A DNA stretch of 51,531 bases from Syntrophorhabdaceae bacterium (GTDB lineage Bacteria; Desulfobacterota; Syntrophorhabdia; Syntrophorhabdales; Syntrophorhabdaceae): the NCBI GenBank assembly GCA_026415675.1, contig JAOAGQ010000056.1:1-51531 (forward strand), written 5' to 3'. A program made the position numbers and the translations under genes. Shown here piece after piece: positions 16,643-25,200 of the stretch. Positions within the stretch are counted from its first letter, which is position 1; every line of letters begins with the position of its first letter. Under the pieces are notes generated by a model. The model saw nothing but the letters and a program-made list of their open reading frames with translations. It was not told the origin of the DNA and did not search any database.

Positions 16643-17656
16643 TTATACAGGCACAATAATCCCTTTTTCTTTAAAATACCGAGCAGCCCCTGTATGATAC
16701 GGCACCGCCTTGTTACTCCCCCCATCCTTTAAGTTTATATTGAGGGCCTCTTTATGTATAGCCGCCAGTTCAGGTAAATGTTCGAAGATGGTCTTGACAA
16801 TATCATAACCGAGTTTTTCATCCATATCCTGATGGCAAATGAGGATGTTTCCCACGGTAGAAACGGCCACATCCGTCTCCATTCCCGTATAGACCTTTTT
16901 CGGCATCACCGATTTGTAATAGATAGGCCCATACTTCTCCGTCATCTTAGGGATTAAGTCATCATGGGGGATTATGTAAATCTTCACCCCCGGGGATGAG
17001 GCGAGGTCAAGGATCGCAGATGTGGGTAGGCCCCCTGACCAGAAAAATGCGTCGATCTTACCGTCCTTCAATGCCCCTGCCGACTCGGAAACACCGAGGC
17101 GGTCTTTCTTGATATCCCTCTCGTGGTTTATCCCCGCCGCCTCGAGGACCCTTAAGGCTATTACCTCGGTTCCACTTCCCGGAGCCCCCGTCGAAACCCT
17201 TTTCCCCTTTATGTCTGAGACCTTTTTTATATTCTTTCCTTCCAATGTAACGACATGGGTTAGGTTAGGGTATAGCACCGTAAGCGTCCTTATAGGAAGG
17301 GGTTTGCCTTTAAAGTTGCCGGTTCCTTTGAAGGCATCGTACCCCGTATCCCCCATAACAAAACCGAGATCCGCCTTTTTTGCCGCTATGAGTTTGCAGT
17401 TGTCCACCGAGGCCGCGGTAACCTCTGCTGCAGCCTCAAGGTTGGCGTGCTTTGTAAGGATTGTGGCGATACCACCGCCCATTACAAAGTAGACCCCGCC
17501 CATACCCCCTGTGGCAATGGAAATACGTTTTTTCTGCTGACCGAATAAGGTAAGGGGCTTAGCTGAAACCGTAACCCCTGCCATAGCGGCTACTACCTTT
17601 AAGAAATCTCTCCTTTTTAAAAATCCTTTCCTGTCAAGCAGTAAACTTAAATCCAT
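16643..17656 (-). CDS. TAXI-family TRAP solute-binding protein with Tat-like signal
   Basis: A periplasmic substrate-capture protein of 337 residues from ATG 17654-17656. That start is preceded by AAAGGAGG at ideal distance. A longer frame upstream (to 17800) has no such support. The N-terminus carries KRRDFLK followed by a hydrophobic segment, which fits a Tat signal. The mature part begins near QQKKRISIATGGMGGVYFVMGGG, a hallmark of TAXI proteins. It continues with VTAASVDN, GFVMGDTGYDAF, VSTGAPGSGTE and a C-terminal Y-rich region. It is cotranscribed with the fused permease downstream. A Tat route would be unusual for most binding proteins, but twin-arginine starts are common among TAXI proteins. 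Confidence 0.92.
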   Translation of the reverse strand: MDLSLLLDRKGFLKRRDFLKVVAAMAGVTVSAKPLTLFGQQKKRISIATGGMGGVYFVMGGGIATILTKHANLEAAAEVTAASVDNCKLIAAKKADLGFVMGDTGYDAFKGTGNFKGKPLPIRTLTVLYPNLTHVVTLEGKNIKKVSDIKGKRVSTGAPGSGTEVIALRVLEAAGINHERDIKKDRLGVSESAGALKDGKIDAFFWSGGLPTSAILDLASSPGVKIYIIPHDDLIPKMTEKYGPIYYKSVMPKKVYTGMETDVAVSTVGNILICHQDMDEKLGYDIVKTIFEHLPELAAIHKEALNINLKDGGSNKAVPYHTGAARYFKEKGIIVPV

Positions 17657-17876
17657 GGGAAACCTCCTTTTTTGTTTATGCCCTTTTGATTTCTTAATAT
17701 GATTGAATCGAATGGAAGAATTGTCACAACGTACCTCCAAGCCTCTACTTATAAAACCAAAACCCCAACGCCCTTTGATTGTATACAATAAAAAGGACAA
17801 TCCCGATTATTTTATTTATGTTTGCCTATCATCAACTACATTGTCAAGAAAATATTTACGGAGCCATCATTTATCT

Positions 17877-17904
17877 TTGGAAATGGTTTTTTTTCTGGTA
17901 AAAT
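17877..17904 (+). promoter_or_regulatory. Candidate promoter of the thymidylate synthase gene
   Basis: TTGGAA (17877-17882), 16 bases, then TAAAAT (17899-17904), about 48 bases before the ATG at 17952, which has its own GGAGG. It lies in a 295-base AT-rich divergent region that also has a TTGACA on the minus strand (17842-17847), for which I see no well-spaced -10. That region holds no other gene. Confidence 0.4.
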
Positions 17905-17951
17905 CATCATCACTTAAAATTTAGTAACAATAAAATTGTAATGGAGGAGAG

Positions 17952-18653
17952 ATGAAACCGGTATACATAGAGGCGAGGGATATACCTGATGCATGGTTTC
18001 AGTGCATATACAGGATTTTTGAAGAAGAGGGTACCCATGAATATACGATAGACAGGGGATCCTTCGAGGGGCAGAAGAGGAGAGAGTTCGATATGGTTAT
18101 GGTTCACATAAAGTATCCTGGGATTAGACCCCTTATACCGGATATTCCTACCGAACTTGCCATTCCGGCCCCTTCAAGCATGGAGTACGTAGAGGAGTAC
18201 TTACAGTAGCTTAGGACCGATAAAAAGGGGGCTAACGAACTTTACACTTACGGAGAGAGGCTTATAAATCCGAAGGTCTATATAGAAGGAAAGGAGTGGG
18301 CATTGAATGTAAACCCTGTACATGAGGTTATTAAGATGTACAAGGAGGGGAAATACGGTACAAATCAGGCAATAATGGAAATTGGTATGCCCCAGGACAT
18401 CCTCATTGAAGACCCTCCCTGCCTCCGTTTAATAGATACCCGTTTGATGGAGGGGAGACTCCACTTTTTCTTATATTTCAGAAGCTGGGATCTATGGGCG
18501 GGGTTTCCTTCAAATCTTGCGGCCATACAGATCCTGAAGGAGTATATGTGTCACGAGATCGGGGTTGAGGATGGAACCATAACGGCAATGAGTAAGGGCT
18601 TACATCTATACGAATACTCCTTTGAGTTCGCCTTAAAACGCCTAAGGAGATAA
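17952..18653 (+). pseudogene. thyA: Thymidylate synthase (archaeal-like ThyA) interrupted by in-frame TAG
   Basis: Two open stretches in the same frame, codons 1-85 and 87-233, join across a single TAG at 18207-18209. Together they read as one thymidylate synthase of the shorter archaeal/deltaproteobacterial type, which makes dTMP from dUMP and methylene-tetrahydrofolate. Evidence is the catalytic cysteine C157 in DPPCLRL, then HFFLYFRSWDLWAGFPSNLAAIQ and GLHLYEYSFE. The residues flanking the stop (EEYLQ*LRTDKKG) match family wording where a tyrosine usually stands, so TAT or TAC changed to TAG is the simplest event. The start has GGAGG four bases before ATG. The second part has no ribosome site. 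At least nine other genes here end in TAG, so the codon is a normal stop. Nonsense mutation, assembly error, suppression or pyrrolysine insertion remain possible. Confidence 0.85.
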
Positions 18654-18659
18654 GTCGTT

Positions 18660-19544
18660 TTATAGTCCTGTATCTATTGAAATGTTACCGATCGCACTCT
18701 TTATACCTTCCTCTATCCGCCTCTTATCGAGCTTTTCATCTATAACATCGGTGCTGTAAGTTCCATCATGGGCATTGTATAGGGTGATATAGACCCTATC
18801 CTCCTTCTCGGGGATTATCTCCATGATCACCTTCTTATGGTATAAAAACTTTATTCCGTAGTACGTTCTTTCAATATGTATATCCTTCCAGAGGGAGGGG
18901 ACGAAACACGACAGTCTTTCTATCTCTTCAAGAGAACGGAACGAAACCATATCCAGGGGGTCTTGAAGGGCGAAAACTGAAAAGCGATGTTTTAATTCCT
19001 CATTAAGACCCTCTCTTTCCTTTAAAGACGGTTCTTCCAGAACCTTCTCTATGTTTTGGGCTAAATCAACGATTTCTGAGTAGCTGTATTTACTTCTTTC
19101 CCAGAGTCTGTCAAAGATCTCCCCTGCCTTAATCCATGGAAATCCTTTCTCCGAATCGATAAAAATATTTTTCCTCAACCTTCTGTCATAAAAATTCTTT
19201 ATCCCCCCTTTCTCGAGGCGACTATCTACATATATACTCCATATCTGGTCGTGTCTTTTTTTCTTTTCCGGCTCTTTTTCTTTATCAGGGGTGATCTCCG
19301 GTCTGTAACCGAAAGATGGTTCAAAGGCATCGTACAGGTAGAGAAATTGGCGGTAGATCCTCCCGTATAAGAGATACCTATCCCTCCATATGTGGAGTGT
19401 TACATCAAACTTATTTTTTCTTTTATCGATGGAGATCCTTTCTTCCCAGGGAGAGGCCGTATCCCTTATGTGTATGTTCCTTATATAACTATGGATACCG
19501 AGAGAAACTACTACTTCATCGATTATTGCTATTCTATAATCCAC
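18660..19544 (-). CDS. Unknown 294-residue protein
   Basis: I do not recognise a family. It starts with GTG at 19542-19544, directly after the TAG of the upstream gene, so translation is coupled. The protein is soluble, with no signal or membrane helix. The first 75 residues look like beta strands. A charged linker of E/K/P lies near 84-95 (PDKEKEPEKKKRHD), followed by a helical region with WIKAGEIFDRLWERSKYSYSE and a final beta-rich part. The N-terminal half has WRDRYLLYGRIYRQFLYLYDAF, which could fold as a helix pair. It is probably cytoplasmic and partners the exported helical-repeat protein encoded upstream. A role cannot be given. Confidence 0.7.
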   Translation of the reverse strand: MDYRIAIIDEVVVSLGIHSYIRNIHIRDTASPWEERISIDKRKNKFDVTLHIWRDRYLLYGRIYRQFLYLYDAFEPSFGYRPEITPDKEKEPEKKKRHDQIWSIYVDSRLEKGGIKNFYDRRLRKNIFIDSEKGFPWIKAGEIFDRLWERSKYSYSEIVDLAQNIEKVLEEPSLKEREGLNEELKHRFSVFALQDPLDMVSFRSLEEIERLSCFVPSLWKDIHIERTYYGIKFLYHKKVIMEIIPEKEDRVYITLYNAHDGTYSTDVIDEKLDKRRIEEGIKSAIGNISIDTGL

Positions 19545-20150
19545 CTAAAATTCGCCTTCGAGGGCGTATATCTCAAGAAGCAGAGTTTTAGCCCTCATCC
19601 ATAGGGAATCCTTATTTCTTGAGAAAGGTAGTGTCTCCATAAGCTCTGTCAAAAAGATCCTCGCCTTTTCCGGCTCATTTTTTTTCCCATATATAAAACC
19701 GAGATTATAGCCACAGGTGTCTTTTATCGCCTTGTATCGGGGTATAAGTTGCTTTATCCTGTTCAATTTTATAAAAAACTCCTCTTTATCGGCCTGCGAC
19801 GTTTCAGGTTCGTTTATAAAACGTTCATACTGTTTCTGAATATGGGATACGGTGGTTATCGCCTCTTTTGTAAATTCGTATATCTTCGTGTATATGGGTA
19901 AAGAACCCTCGATATCACCCTTTTTAAGAAGCTCTTCTGCCCTTTTCAGTGAGGACTGGATATTTGCATCGGATATCACTATATCCTTTTTCACCACCTC
20001 TTTAGGTGCCGGTTTTCTCGCCTTTTTTTCTGCCCCTAAAGTGTATGAAGGGTAAAAAAATAAGGCATAAGCAAAAAACATAATAAAAAACATAACGGTT
20101 ACTGAATGGGCATCTATCCTGCAATTCTTTCCACTTGAGAGATTGTCCAT
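19545..20150 (-). CDS. Exported TPR-like protein of unknown function
   Basis: A 201-residue protein. Residues 16-38 form a hydrophobic segment after a short charged start, which fits a signal peptide or single anchor. After a K/P/E-rich linker (about 40-55), helices near 62-100 and 140-200 have the alternating pattern of tetratricopeptide units (for example AEELLKKGDIEGSLPIYTKIYE and NLGFIYGKKNEPEKARIFLTE). It could be a periplasmic scaffold. The stop is immediately followed by the GTG start of the next gene, so the two are likely one unit. AAGGAG is 11 bases before the ATG. It is encoded just downstream of tRNA-Met on the same strand. Confidence 0.7.
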   Translation of the reverse strand: MDNLSSGKNCRIDAHSVTVMFFIMFFAYALFFYPSYTLGAEKKARKPAPKEVVKKDIVISDANIQSSLKRAEELLKKGDIEGSLPIYTKIYEFTKEAITTVSHIQKQYERFINEPETSQADKEEFFIKLNRIKQLIPRYKAIKDTCGYNLGFIYGKKNEPEKARIFLTELMETLPFSRNKDSLWMRAKTLLLEIYALEGEF

Positions 20151-20212
20151 GGATCTATTTTCTCCTTCTCTTTTCCGGATTCTGTTTCGCTTAAGGGATG
20201 TATGTATTAAAA

Positions 20213-20286
20213 TGGCGGTGCAGGGAGTCGAACCCCGGACACTGCGGATATGAGCCGCATGCTCTGACCAACTGAGCTACACCGCC
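20213..20286 (-). tRNA. Elongator tRNA-Met(CAT), CCA not encoded
   Basis: Acceptor GGCGGTG pairs with CACCGCC, with discriminator A. The anticodon stem TGCGG/CCGCA encloses CTCATAT, anticodon CAT. The first base pair is G-C, not the mismatched pair of initiator tRNA. The D loop AGTTGGTCAGAGC and variable region fit elongator tRNA-Met. An isoleucine-type CAT tRNA is less likely but cannot be excluded by eye. Unlike the other two tRNAs here, the gene lacks CCA (TTT follows). Confidence 0.9.
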
Positions 20287-20296
20287 ATGCCCATTT

Positions 20297-20326
20297 TCTA
20301 TATGATAATAATATATTTCTTGTCAA
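20297..20326 (-). promoter_or_regulatory. Promoter of tRNA-Met
   Basis: On the minus strand TTGACA (20321-20326), 18 bases, then TATAGA (20297-20302), placing the transcript start a few bases before the mature 5' end at 20286. The -35 match is perfect. The region from 20327 to 20454 shows no gene, only a short ACAGG/CCTGT hairpin near 20370. Confidence 0.5.
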
Positions 20327-20454
20327 TAGTAAACTGATTGCATACCGTCTACAGTAGATTTTGAGGTAGTCAACAGGTATTGCCTGTGACCTTAAATAAA
20401 AGGCACGCTAAGAAACCCCCCTTAACGGATAGAAACCTTAATGACTAAAACATT

Positions 20455-21183
20455 CTATTTTGTAAAAACAGCCTTTAGAAGGTCTGTAACCCTTGCGGCA
20501 GGATTATTTCTTATCTTTTTTTCCTCCTCCCCGACCATATAGAAAAGACCGTCTAACGCCTTGTTTGTGACGTAATGATCAAGATCAAAATACTCTTTGC
20601 TGACAAACGGAATCGCCTCATAGCTGTGCATCATGGTTTTATATCTCTCCGTTGCACCGACCGTATTCAGGCTTTTGGAGACAACAGGTTTGAAAGCGTT
20701 GTATAGTTGGTTCGATGTTTTTGCTTTAAAGTATTCCGTTGCCGCCGTATCGTTTCCTTTTAGGATTGACATCGCATCTTCAAAGGTCATCTCTTTTATG
20801 GCGCCGATAAAGATCTCCTTTGCCTTAGGGGCGGCATTCTCTGCCGCCCTGTTCATGCTGAGAATAAACTCGTCGATTTGCCTTTGATAACCGAGCCTCC
20901 CCAGTACATCCGCAACTCTCTGAATGGAATCGGGGAAGAGGATCTTGATCATCTGATTCTTGAAATACCCATCTGTCTTCGATACAAGGGTAACGGCATT
21001 GCCTGTCCCTATCGTTAACGCCTCTTTCAAACCTGCGATCGTCGTATTTTCATCCGGTCCTTGTTTAGAAGGGACTTTTATACCTTTAAGGAGTGTGTCA
21101 AAGGGACTTGCGCTGTGAATATGTTTCATGGGTATAACCGTAAAACTGAATAAAAAAAGTATAAAAAAAACGATATGTTTCAT
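20455..21183 (-). CDS. DUF4197 exported protein
   Basis: A 242-residue protein with a typical signal peptide (hydrophobic residues 4-20). The mature part matches the DUF4197 pattern: [24 protein letters not shown] near 50-70, then [35 protein letters not shown]. It continues with [36 protein letters not shown] and a C-terminal [13 protein letters not shown]. The family is common in Gram-negative bacteria and helical, with no known reaction. It is probably periplasmic or an outer-membrane-associated lipoprotein relative, though I see no lipobox cysteine. It sits alone, 111 bases downstream of the alpha/beta hydrolase, with a GAGG ribosome site. Confidence 0.85.
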   Translation of the reverse strand: MKHIVFFILFLFSFTVIPMKHIHSASPFDTLLKGIKVPSKQGPDENTTIAGLKEALTIGTGNAVTLVSKTDGYFKNQMIKILFPDSIQRVADVLGRLGYQRQIDEFILSMNRAAENAAPKAKEIFIGAIKEMTFEDAMSILKGNDTAATEYFKAKTSNQLYNAFKPVVSKSLNTVGATERYKTMMHSYEAIPFVSKEYFDLDHYVTNKALDGLFYMVGEEEKKIRNNPAARVTDLLKAVFTK

Positions 21184-21294
21184 AAAACCTCACTTTACTC
21201 TTTTTTGATTACTAATTGTTCTTCCCTTTTTTATCGAGGATCGTTATGCCATGATATTCGATAGTTAATAATGGCATAATGATTCCCCTTAACA

Positions 21295-22323
21295 TCATCT
21301 TCTCTCATCGAGGAAACGCTGGACCTCTCTTATGAGTTCCATCCTGTTCTTTTCGACGGCAATCATGTGTGTCCCCTCTCCAAGGACAACCATACGTTTA
21401 TAGGGTGTGTTGGTAAGTCGACTAAAGACCTCCTGGGCCATAAAAAGGGGTGTATCCTGGTCCCATTCGGCGACAATAAGAAAAGTGGGTACCTTTATCT
21501 CTGAAGGGTTGTAGAGGGGGATACCTTTACCGAGAAAATCGGCTATATCCTTTAACACACCGTTCGGTGACCTTATAACCGGGGGTGTTCTCGTGGCCCC
21601 TACTGTATCCGTCGCAAGGTTTGCCTCCCACCATTTGTCAAACCACGCCTGGGGATGTATTTCCTCTTTTTTCGTCTCGGGGATCCCCCTTAAGGCCCGG
21701 GCTCTCGCCGTCTCTTTGGTTGTCATTCTATAGGCCCCGCTCCCTGTAAAAGGAGGGGGTTCTTTTAGTGTCCAGAGCGGGGCATAGAGCACAAGTTTTA
21801 CAACCTTACCGTTGTTTTGGGCTGTATATCCTCCCATTAAGGTAGTACCCCAAGACCACCCGACAAGATTGATCTTTTCCACTTTTCTTCTCTTGAGAAT
21901 AAAATCAACGGCAGAACCTACATCTTTTATGGCCTCTGCGGTGGTTGCAAAGGGCTGATTCTGTTCAGGGGGAGCATCCATGGATGGAGGTCGGGTAGAA
22001 CGGCCGTAGCCCCTTATATCCACTATATACGTATCATAACCCATCCTTGCAGTATAATCCATCCATGAACCTCCGGGGAGGTTTATGTCGAAGGTCGATT
22101 CAGAGGGGTACGTGGCTCCGTGGACAAAAAGCACTATCTTTTCCGGGGGGAATACCTTTTTTCCTGCAGGATATTTATTTCTGATATGGAGCTTGATGCC
22201 AGGTTCAGAGGACTCTATAAAAAATGTTTCGGTAGCGATTTTCATTTTTCCTGCCCCATACGAAGGTACAACTATAAAAAGTATAAGGATTACGATTAAC
22301 GAAAGAAGGAACAGTTTTTTCAT
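21295..22323 (-). CDS. Exported alpha/beta hydrolase
   Basis: A 342-residue serine hydrolase with an N-terminal signal peptide (hydrophobic stretch 3-22 ending SYGAGK). After it come the oxyanion-type VLFVHGATYP, the nucleophile elbow GWSWGTT, an acidic residue in VAEWDQDTP and the catalytic histidine in GEGTHMI. It should act in the periplasm or at the cell surface on an ester or amide. A lid-like insert lies between about 200 and 270. The sequence around DYTARMGYDTYIVDIRGYGRSTRPP is typical of epoxide-hydrolase-like esterases. It is a stand-alone gene, downstream of the nucleotidase and small protein on the same strand. No substrate can be inferred. Confidence 0.88.
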   Translation of the reverse strand: MKKLFLLSLIVILILFIVVPSYGAGKMKIATETFFIESSEPGIKLHIRNKYPAGKKVFPPEKIVLFVHGATYPSESTFDINLPGGSWMDYTARMGYDTYIVDIRGYGRSTRPPSMDAPPEQNQPFATTAEAIKDVGSAVDFILKRRKVEKINLVGWSWGTTLMGGYTAQNNGKVVKLVLYAPLWTLKEPPPFTGSGAYRMTTKETARARALRGIPETKKEEIHPQAWFDKWWEANLATDTVGATRTPPVIRSPNGVLKDIADFLGKGIPLYNPSEIKVPTFLIVAEWDQDTPLFMAQEVFSRLTNTPYKRMVVLGEGTHMIAVEKNRMELIREVQRFLDERR

Positions 22324-22391
22324 GGGAAGGCCCCCTTTCTTTTGTTTAAATTAGATTTTACAGACTTAATAGAAAAAATGTCAATTTTTAT

Positions 22392-22574
22392 TTATTTCAC
22401 AAAAAAACGTTCCCCTTCAGAGACTTCCCCGTCTAATCCCACCTCGTTTCCCCATTCATCGTAGACCTTTTTACCCCTCTCAATTTCGTTTAATAAATTT
22501 AGAAAAATAAGGGCATGTTTAATCGTCATCCCCGGTATCAGTTCTACAGGTTCGCCGTTTATAAACACCCTCAT
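22392..22574 (-). CDS. Small beta-grasp-like protein (60 residues)
   Basis: The start overlaps the stop of the 5'-nucleotidase gene (ATGA), which argues for real, coupled translation. The sequence begins MRVFINGEPVELIPGMTIKHAL, with the two strands and helix of a ubiquitin-like/ThiS-MoaD fold. It ends ...DGEVSEGERFFVK. It lacks the C-terminal GG needed for sulfur carriers, so it is not a standard ThiS or MoaD. I recall small unnamed proteins with similar wording in Deltaproteobacteria. A cytoplasmic role as a binding or signalling module is possible, but nothing here proves it. Confidence 0.65.
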   Translation of the reverse strand: MRVFINGEPVELIPGMTIKHALIFLNLLNEIERGKKVYDEWGNEVGLDGEVSEGERFFVK

Positions 22575-24112
22575 CTGTAAAAGACTTCCTTTATCCTTTC
22601 TTCTGTTTTCGGTTCTATCACCTTTCTCTTTTTTATGTATTGAACGACGATATCCCTTAGATATCTGCCTGCATCTGAATACAGAACCTTTCCGTCCTTA
22701 ATCATTCCTGCAGAGAGGGCATAATCTTTTGATGATGCCACCACTTCAAGAAATGTCTTATATCCATCTCCTCCTGCTGCCATAAAGTCGTTAGTGGCCA
22801 CAGAGTATTCTTTTTCTGACTCGAGAGGTTTGTCCCCGATATATATCTCCCTTATTCTGCTGCCTGTGGGAGCTTTTGGGTCATAGGTGAACTTCATGCC
22901 TGATATCTGGGGAAACCTTCCTGCCTCCTCAGGAACGGCTGAAACCCCGTGTTCCAAGACCTCTTTGATCTTTTTGCCGGGCATCTTAATTGCAACAATG
23001 TAGTTGTCAAAGGGCAAAATAGAATAGATGTCTTTTATCTTTATCTCACCCTTTTTGATCCCTATCCTTATTCCTCCACCGTTGGTGATGGCAATGTCGG
23101 TGCCTGCTCTATCCCTTATGATATCGGCTATGAAATTGCCGAGATTGGTCTCTTTTCTTCTTACATTTTCCCCATCCAAGTCACATAGAGTCCTCCCTAT
23201 CGTTTCCCCGAGGGTTCTATCTATGATCTCTCCATACTTATCAACGAGGGATTTGATCGAATCATCTTTTACCCCAATTTCCGGACTTATCTCTTCGAGA
23301 TGGCCCCGAAATCTTATTATTTTTCCATTCTCTACGGTTAGGTCCAATACGCCCAGGGCCTTTCCGTGTTCCCATGCCTGGACAACTATTGTATGTCCGA
23401 CTAATAATGGTTTTTCTAATCGTGTATGGGAATGTCCCCCTACTATGACATCGATGCCTTTTACTCTTTCTGCAATGGACCTATCTGCGGAAAACCCTAT
23501 ATGGGAAAGGAGGATGATGATATCCGCCCTCCCCTTTAAAACCTGCAGGTATTTCTCAACCGTATCTTTTGCCGGTAAAAACTTAAAACCAAAGACATTC
23601 TTTGGATGGGTAGATAAAGGGGTATCATCTGTTGTAATTCCGATAATCGCCACCTTTATACCTGCCATCTCTTTTATTAGATAGGGTTTTAAAAGATCCA
23701 ACCCCACTACATTCGCTCCCAATACGGGAAATCTTGCCTCTGAAACCCTTTTCTTTAGGTTTTCCTTTCCAAAATCGAACTCATGATTCCCGACGACCAT
23801 CGCATCGAATTTCATCTCGTTCATAAGCTCAATAACAGATTTTCCCTCTGTGAGATTTGCCCAGTTATTTCCCTGGATCATATCCCCTGCTGAGAGGAGG
23901 AGGGTTTCCTTTTCACTACGGAGTCTCTTTACCATCCCTGCAAGATACTGGGCACCCCCTGACAGTTTTTCAGAACCAAGTGTCCTGTGGCTTTCCGCAA
24001 AGCCATGGAAATCGTTTACGTATAGAATCCTTATCTCAACAGGTTCGGCGTAACCAAAGGAGAGAGAAAAAAAGAGAAAGATGATAAACGATAAGGTGTT
24101 TTTTATACCCAT
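22571..24112 (-). CDS. Periplasmic 5'-nucleotidase / 2',3'-cyclic phosphodiesterase (UshA family)
   Basis: A 513-residue exported metallophosphoesterase that hydrolyses nucleotides to nucleosides. The signal peptide is residues 1-22. The metal site is visible as VNDFHG (34-36), SAGDMIQGN near 74-82, VGNHEFDFG near 107-115 and VGGHSHT near 226-232. The C-terminal 5'-nucleotidase domain runs from about 300 and includes LGNFIADIIRD, ITNGGGIR and ATNDFMAAGGDGY, which clasp the base. It is slightly shorter than E. coli UshA. It ends with the ATGA overlap to the small beta-grasp gene. No strong promoter is obvious in the divergent gap to the IclR gene (24113-24384), which otherwise holds no gene. 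Confidence 0.92.
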   Translation of the reverse strand: MGIKNTLSFIIFLFFSLSFGYAEPVEIRILYVNDFHGFAESHRTLGSEKLSGGAQYLAGMVKRLRSEKETLLLSAGDMIQGNNWANLTEGKSVIELMNEMKFDAMVVGNHEFDFGKENLKKRVSEARFPVLGANVVGLDLLKPYLIKEMAGIKVAIIGITTDDTPLSTHPKNVFGFKFLPAKDTVEKYLQVLKGRADIIILLSHIGFSADRSIAERVKGIDVIVGGHSHTRLEKPLLVGHTIVVQAWEHGKALGVLDLTVENGKIIRFRGHLEEISPEIGVKDDSIKSLVDKYGEIIDRTLGETIGRTLCDLDGENVRRKETNLGNFIADIIRDRAGTDIAITNGGGIRIGIKKGEIKIKDIYSILPFDNYIVAIKMPGKKIKEVLEHGVSAVPEEAGRFPQISGMKFTYDPKAPTGSRIREIYIGDKPLESEKEYSVATNDFMAAGGDGYKTFLEVVASSKDYALSAGMIKDGKVLYSDAGRYLRDIVVQYIKKRKVIEPKTEERIKEVFYR

Positions 24113-24318
24113 ACTTTTTAAGAGTATGTTCTACGTCCTCTTTTTTTTGAGAAAAATAATACTTTTGATACGTTAGAGTATATGTAAGTAACCGATATCC
24201 GTCAAGGGAAAATAAAAGACAAGGGAAAGAAGGGCGCTCCCCTTTGAAAGATAATTAAAAAAGATTTTGTGGTAAAATCTTTCCCTCTCTTTGCCCCATA
24301 GACACGGTTAAAATTTCC

Positions 24319-24366
24319 TTGACAAAAACAGTGGGTATGGTAAATTTTCATAGTACGAACTATAAT
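24319..24366 (+). promoter_or_regulatory. Promoter region and candidate operator of the catabolic operon
   Basis: A perfect TTGACA (24319-24324) is followed after 16 bases by TAAATT (24341-24346). A separate perfect TATAAT (24361-24366) lies nearer the ATG at 24385. Between and over them, ATAGT (24350-24354) and ACTAT (24359-24363) form a palindrome around ACGA. IclR-family proteins bind palindromes at their own promoters, so this is a plausible operator for autorepression. Which -10 is used is not clear. Confidence 0.45.
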
Positions 24367-24384
24367 ATCATTCAGTGAAACCTT

Positions 24385-25173
24385 ATGGATAGAAAAGGAA
24401 GAGAAAAGGGGTTTTATAATAGGTCCCTCGAAAGGGCGTTGAAAATCCTCTGCGCCTTCTCTTCTGAGCGACAGGGAATGACACTGGGGCAACTCTCAGA
24501 GGCAGTGGGCCTACCTAAGGCAACCACCATGCGACTATCCATGACCCTAATAGACCATGACTTTCTGAGATATGACAGTCAGACAAAGAAATATTCCCTC
24601 GGTCTTAAACTCTTTGAACTGGGGAGTATTGTCTTTTCCACATTCTCTTTGAGGAAGATAGTCTCCCCCTATCTTGCCTCTCTCCAGGCAAAAATTGCAA
24701 AGACCACATTTTTAGGGGTGATCCTCGATGACCAACTCGTGTATCTCGACAAACACGAAGACCCGAGAAACCCCATAAGGTTTGCATCGAACATCGGTAT
24801 GAGAAGACCTCCTTATTTCGGTATGCTCGGTCAGCTCTTAATGGCCTACATGGAAGAAGAGGAGGTGGACAGGATTTTAAAGAAGACCCCCCTTGCGCCA
24901 CTTACAAAGCTCTCCATAGTCGATGTGGGAGAATTCAAAAAAAGGCTGATCTCCATAAGGGAAAAGGGCTATTTCATAGACGAAGGGGAGGCGATAGATG
25001 GGATTTCAGGCATTTCGGCCCCCATCTTCGATTATACAGGAAAGGTTGTGGGGGGTATAGGGATAGGCTTTATATCCATATCCGTTGACGAGGATGAGAA
25101 GAAGGCCCTTGTTAAGGAAGTCGTCCAGACCGCAAAAAAGATCTCCCAGGAGCTTGGCTATGGGGGTTACTGA
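24385..25173 (+). CDS. IclR-family transcriptional regulator
   Basis: A 262-residue regulator. An N-terminal winged helix-turn-helix spans about 12-75 (RSLERALKILCAFSS, then LGQLSEAVGLPKATTMRLSMTL). The C-terminal effector-binding IclR domain spans about 95-255 (SPYLASLQAKIAKTTFLGVI, then ISGISAPIFDYTGKVVGGIGI). Members bind small organic acids, often aromatics, and act as repressor or activator of adjacent catabolic genes. It leads a six-gene cluster on the same strand with gaps of 27-60 bases, so it likely senses the substrate of that pathway. A palindrome overlaps its promoter. Confidence 0.95.
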   Translation: MDRKGREKGFYNRSLERALKILCAFSSERQGMTLGQLSEAVGLPKATTMRLSMTLIDHDFLRYDSQTKKYSLGLKLFELGSIVFSTFSLRKIVSPYLASLQAKIAKTTFLGVILDDQLVYLDKHEDPRNPIRFASNIGMRRPPYFGMLGQLLMAYMEEEEVDRILKKTPLAPLTKLSIVDVGEFKKRLISIREKGYFIDEGEAIDGISGISAPIFDYTGKVVGGIGIGFISISVDEDEKKALVKEVVQTAKKISQELGYGGY

Positions 25174-25200
25174 AATATCTTTTAAGGAAGCGGGGTAAGT

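Noticed and set aside
18303-18653. Separate 116-residue gene starting with TTG
   Set aside because: It is the second half of the broken thymidylate synthase in the same frame, with no ribosome site, and coding similarity continues upstream to the TAG.
17952-18653. Genome-wide reassignment of TAG to an amino acid
   Set aside because: At least nine intact genes in the window end in TAG at the expected protein length, so TAG works as a stop.
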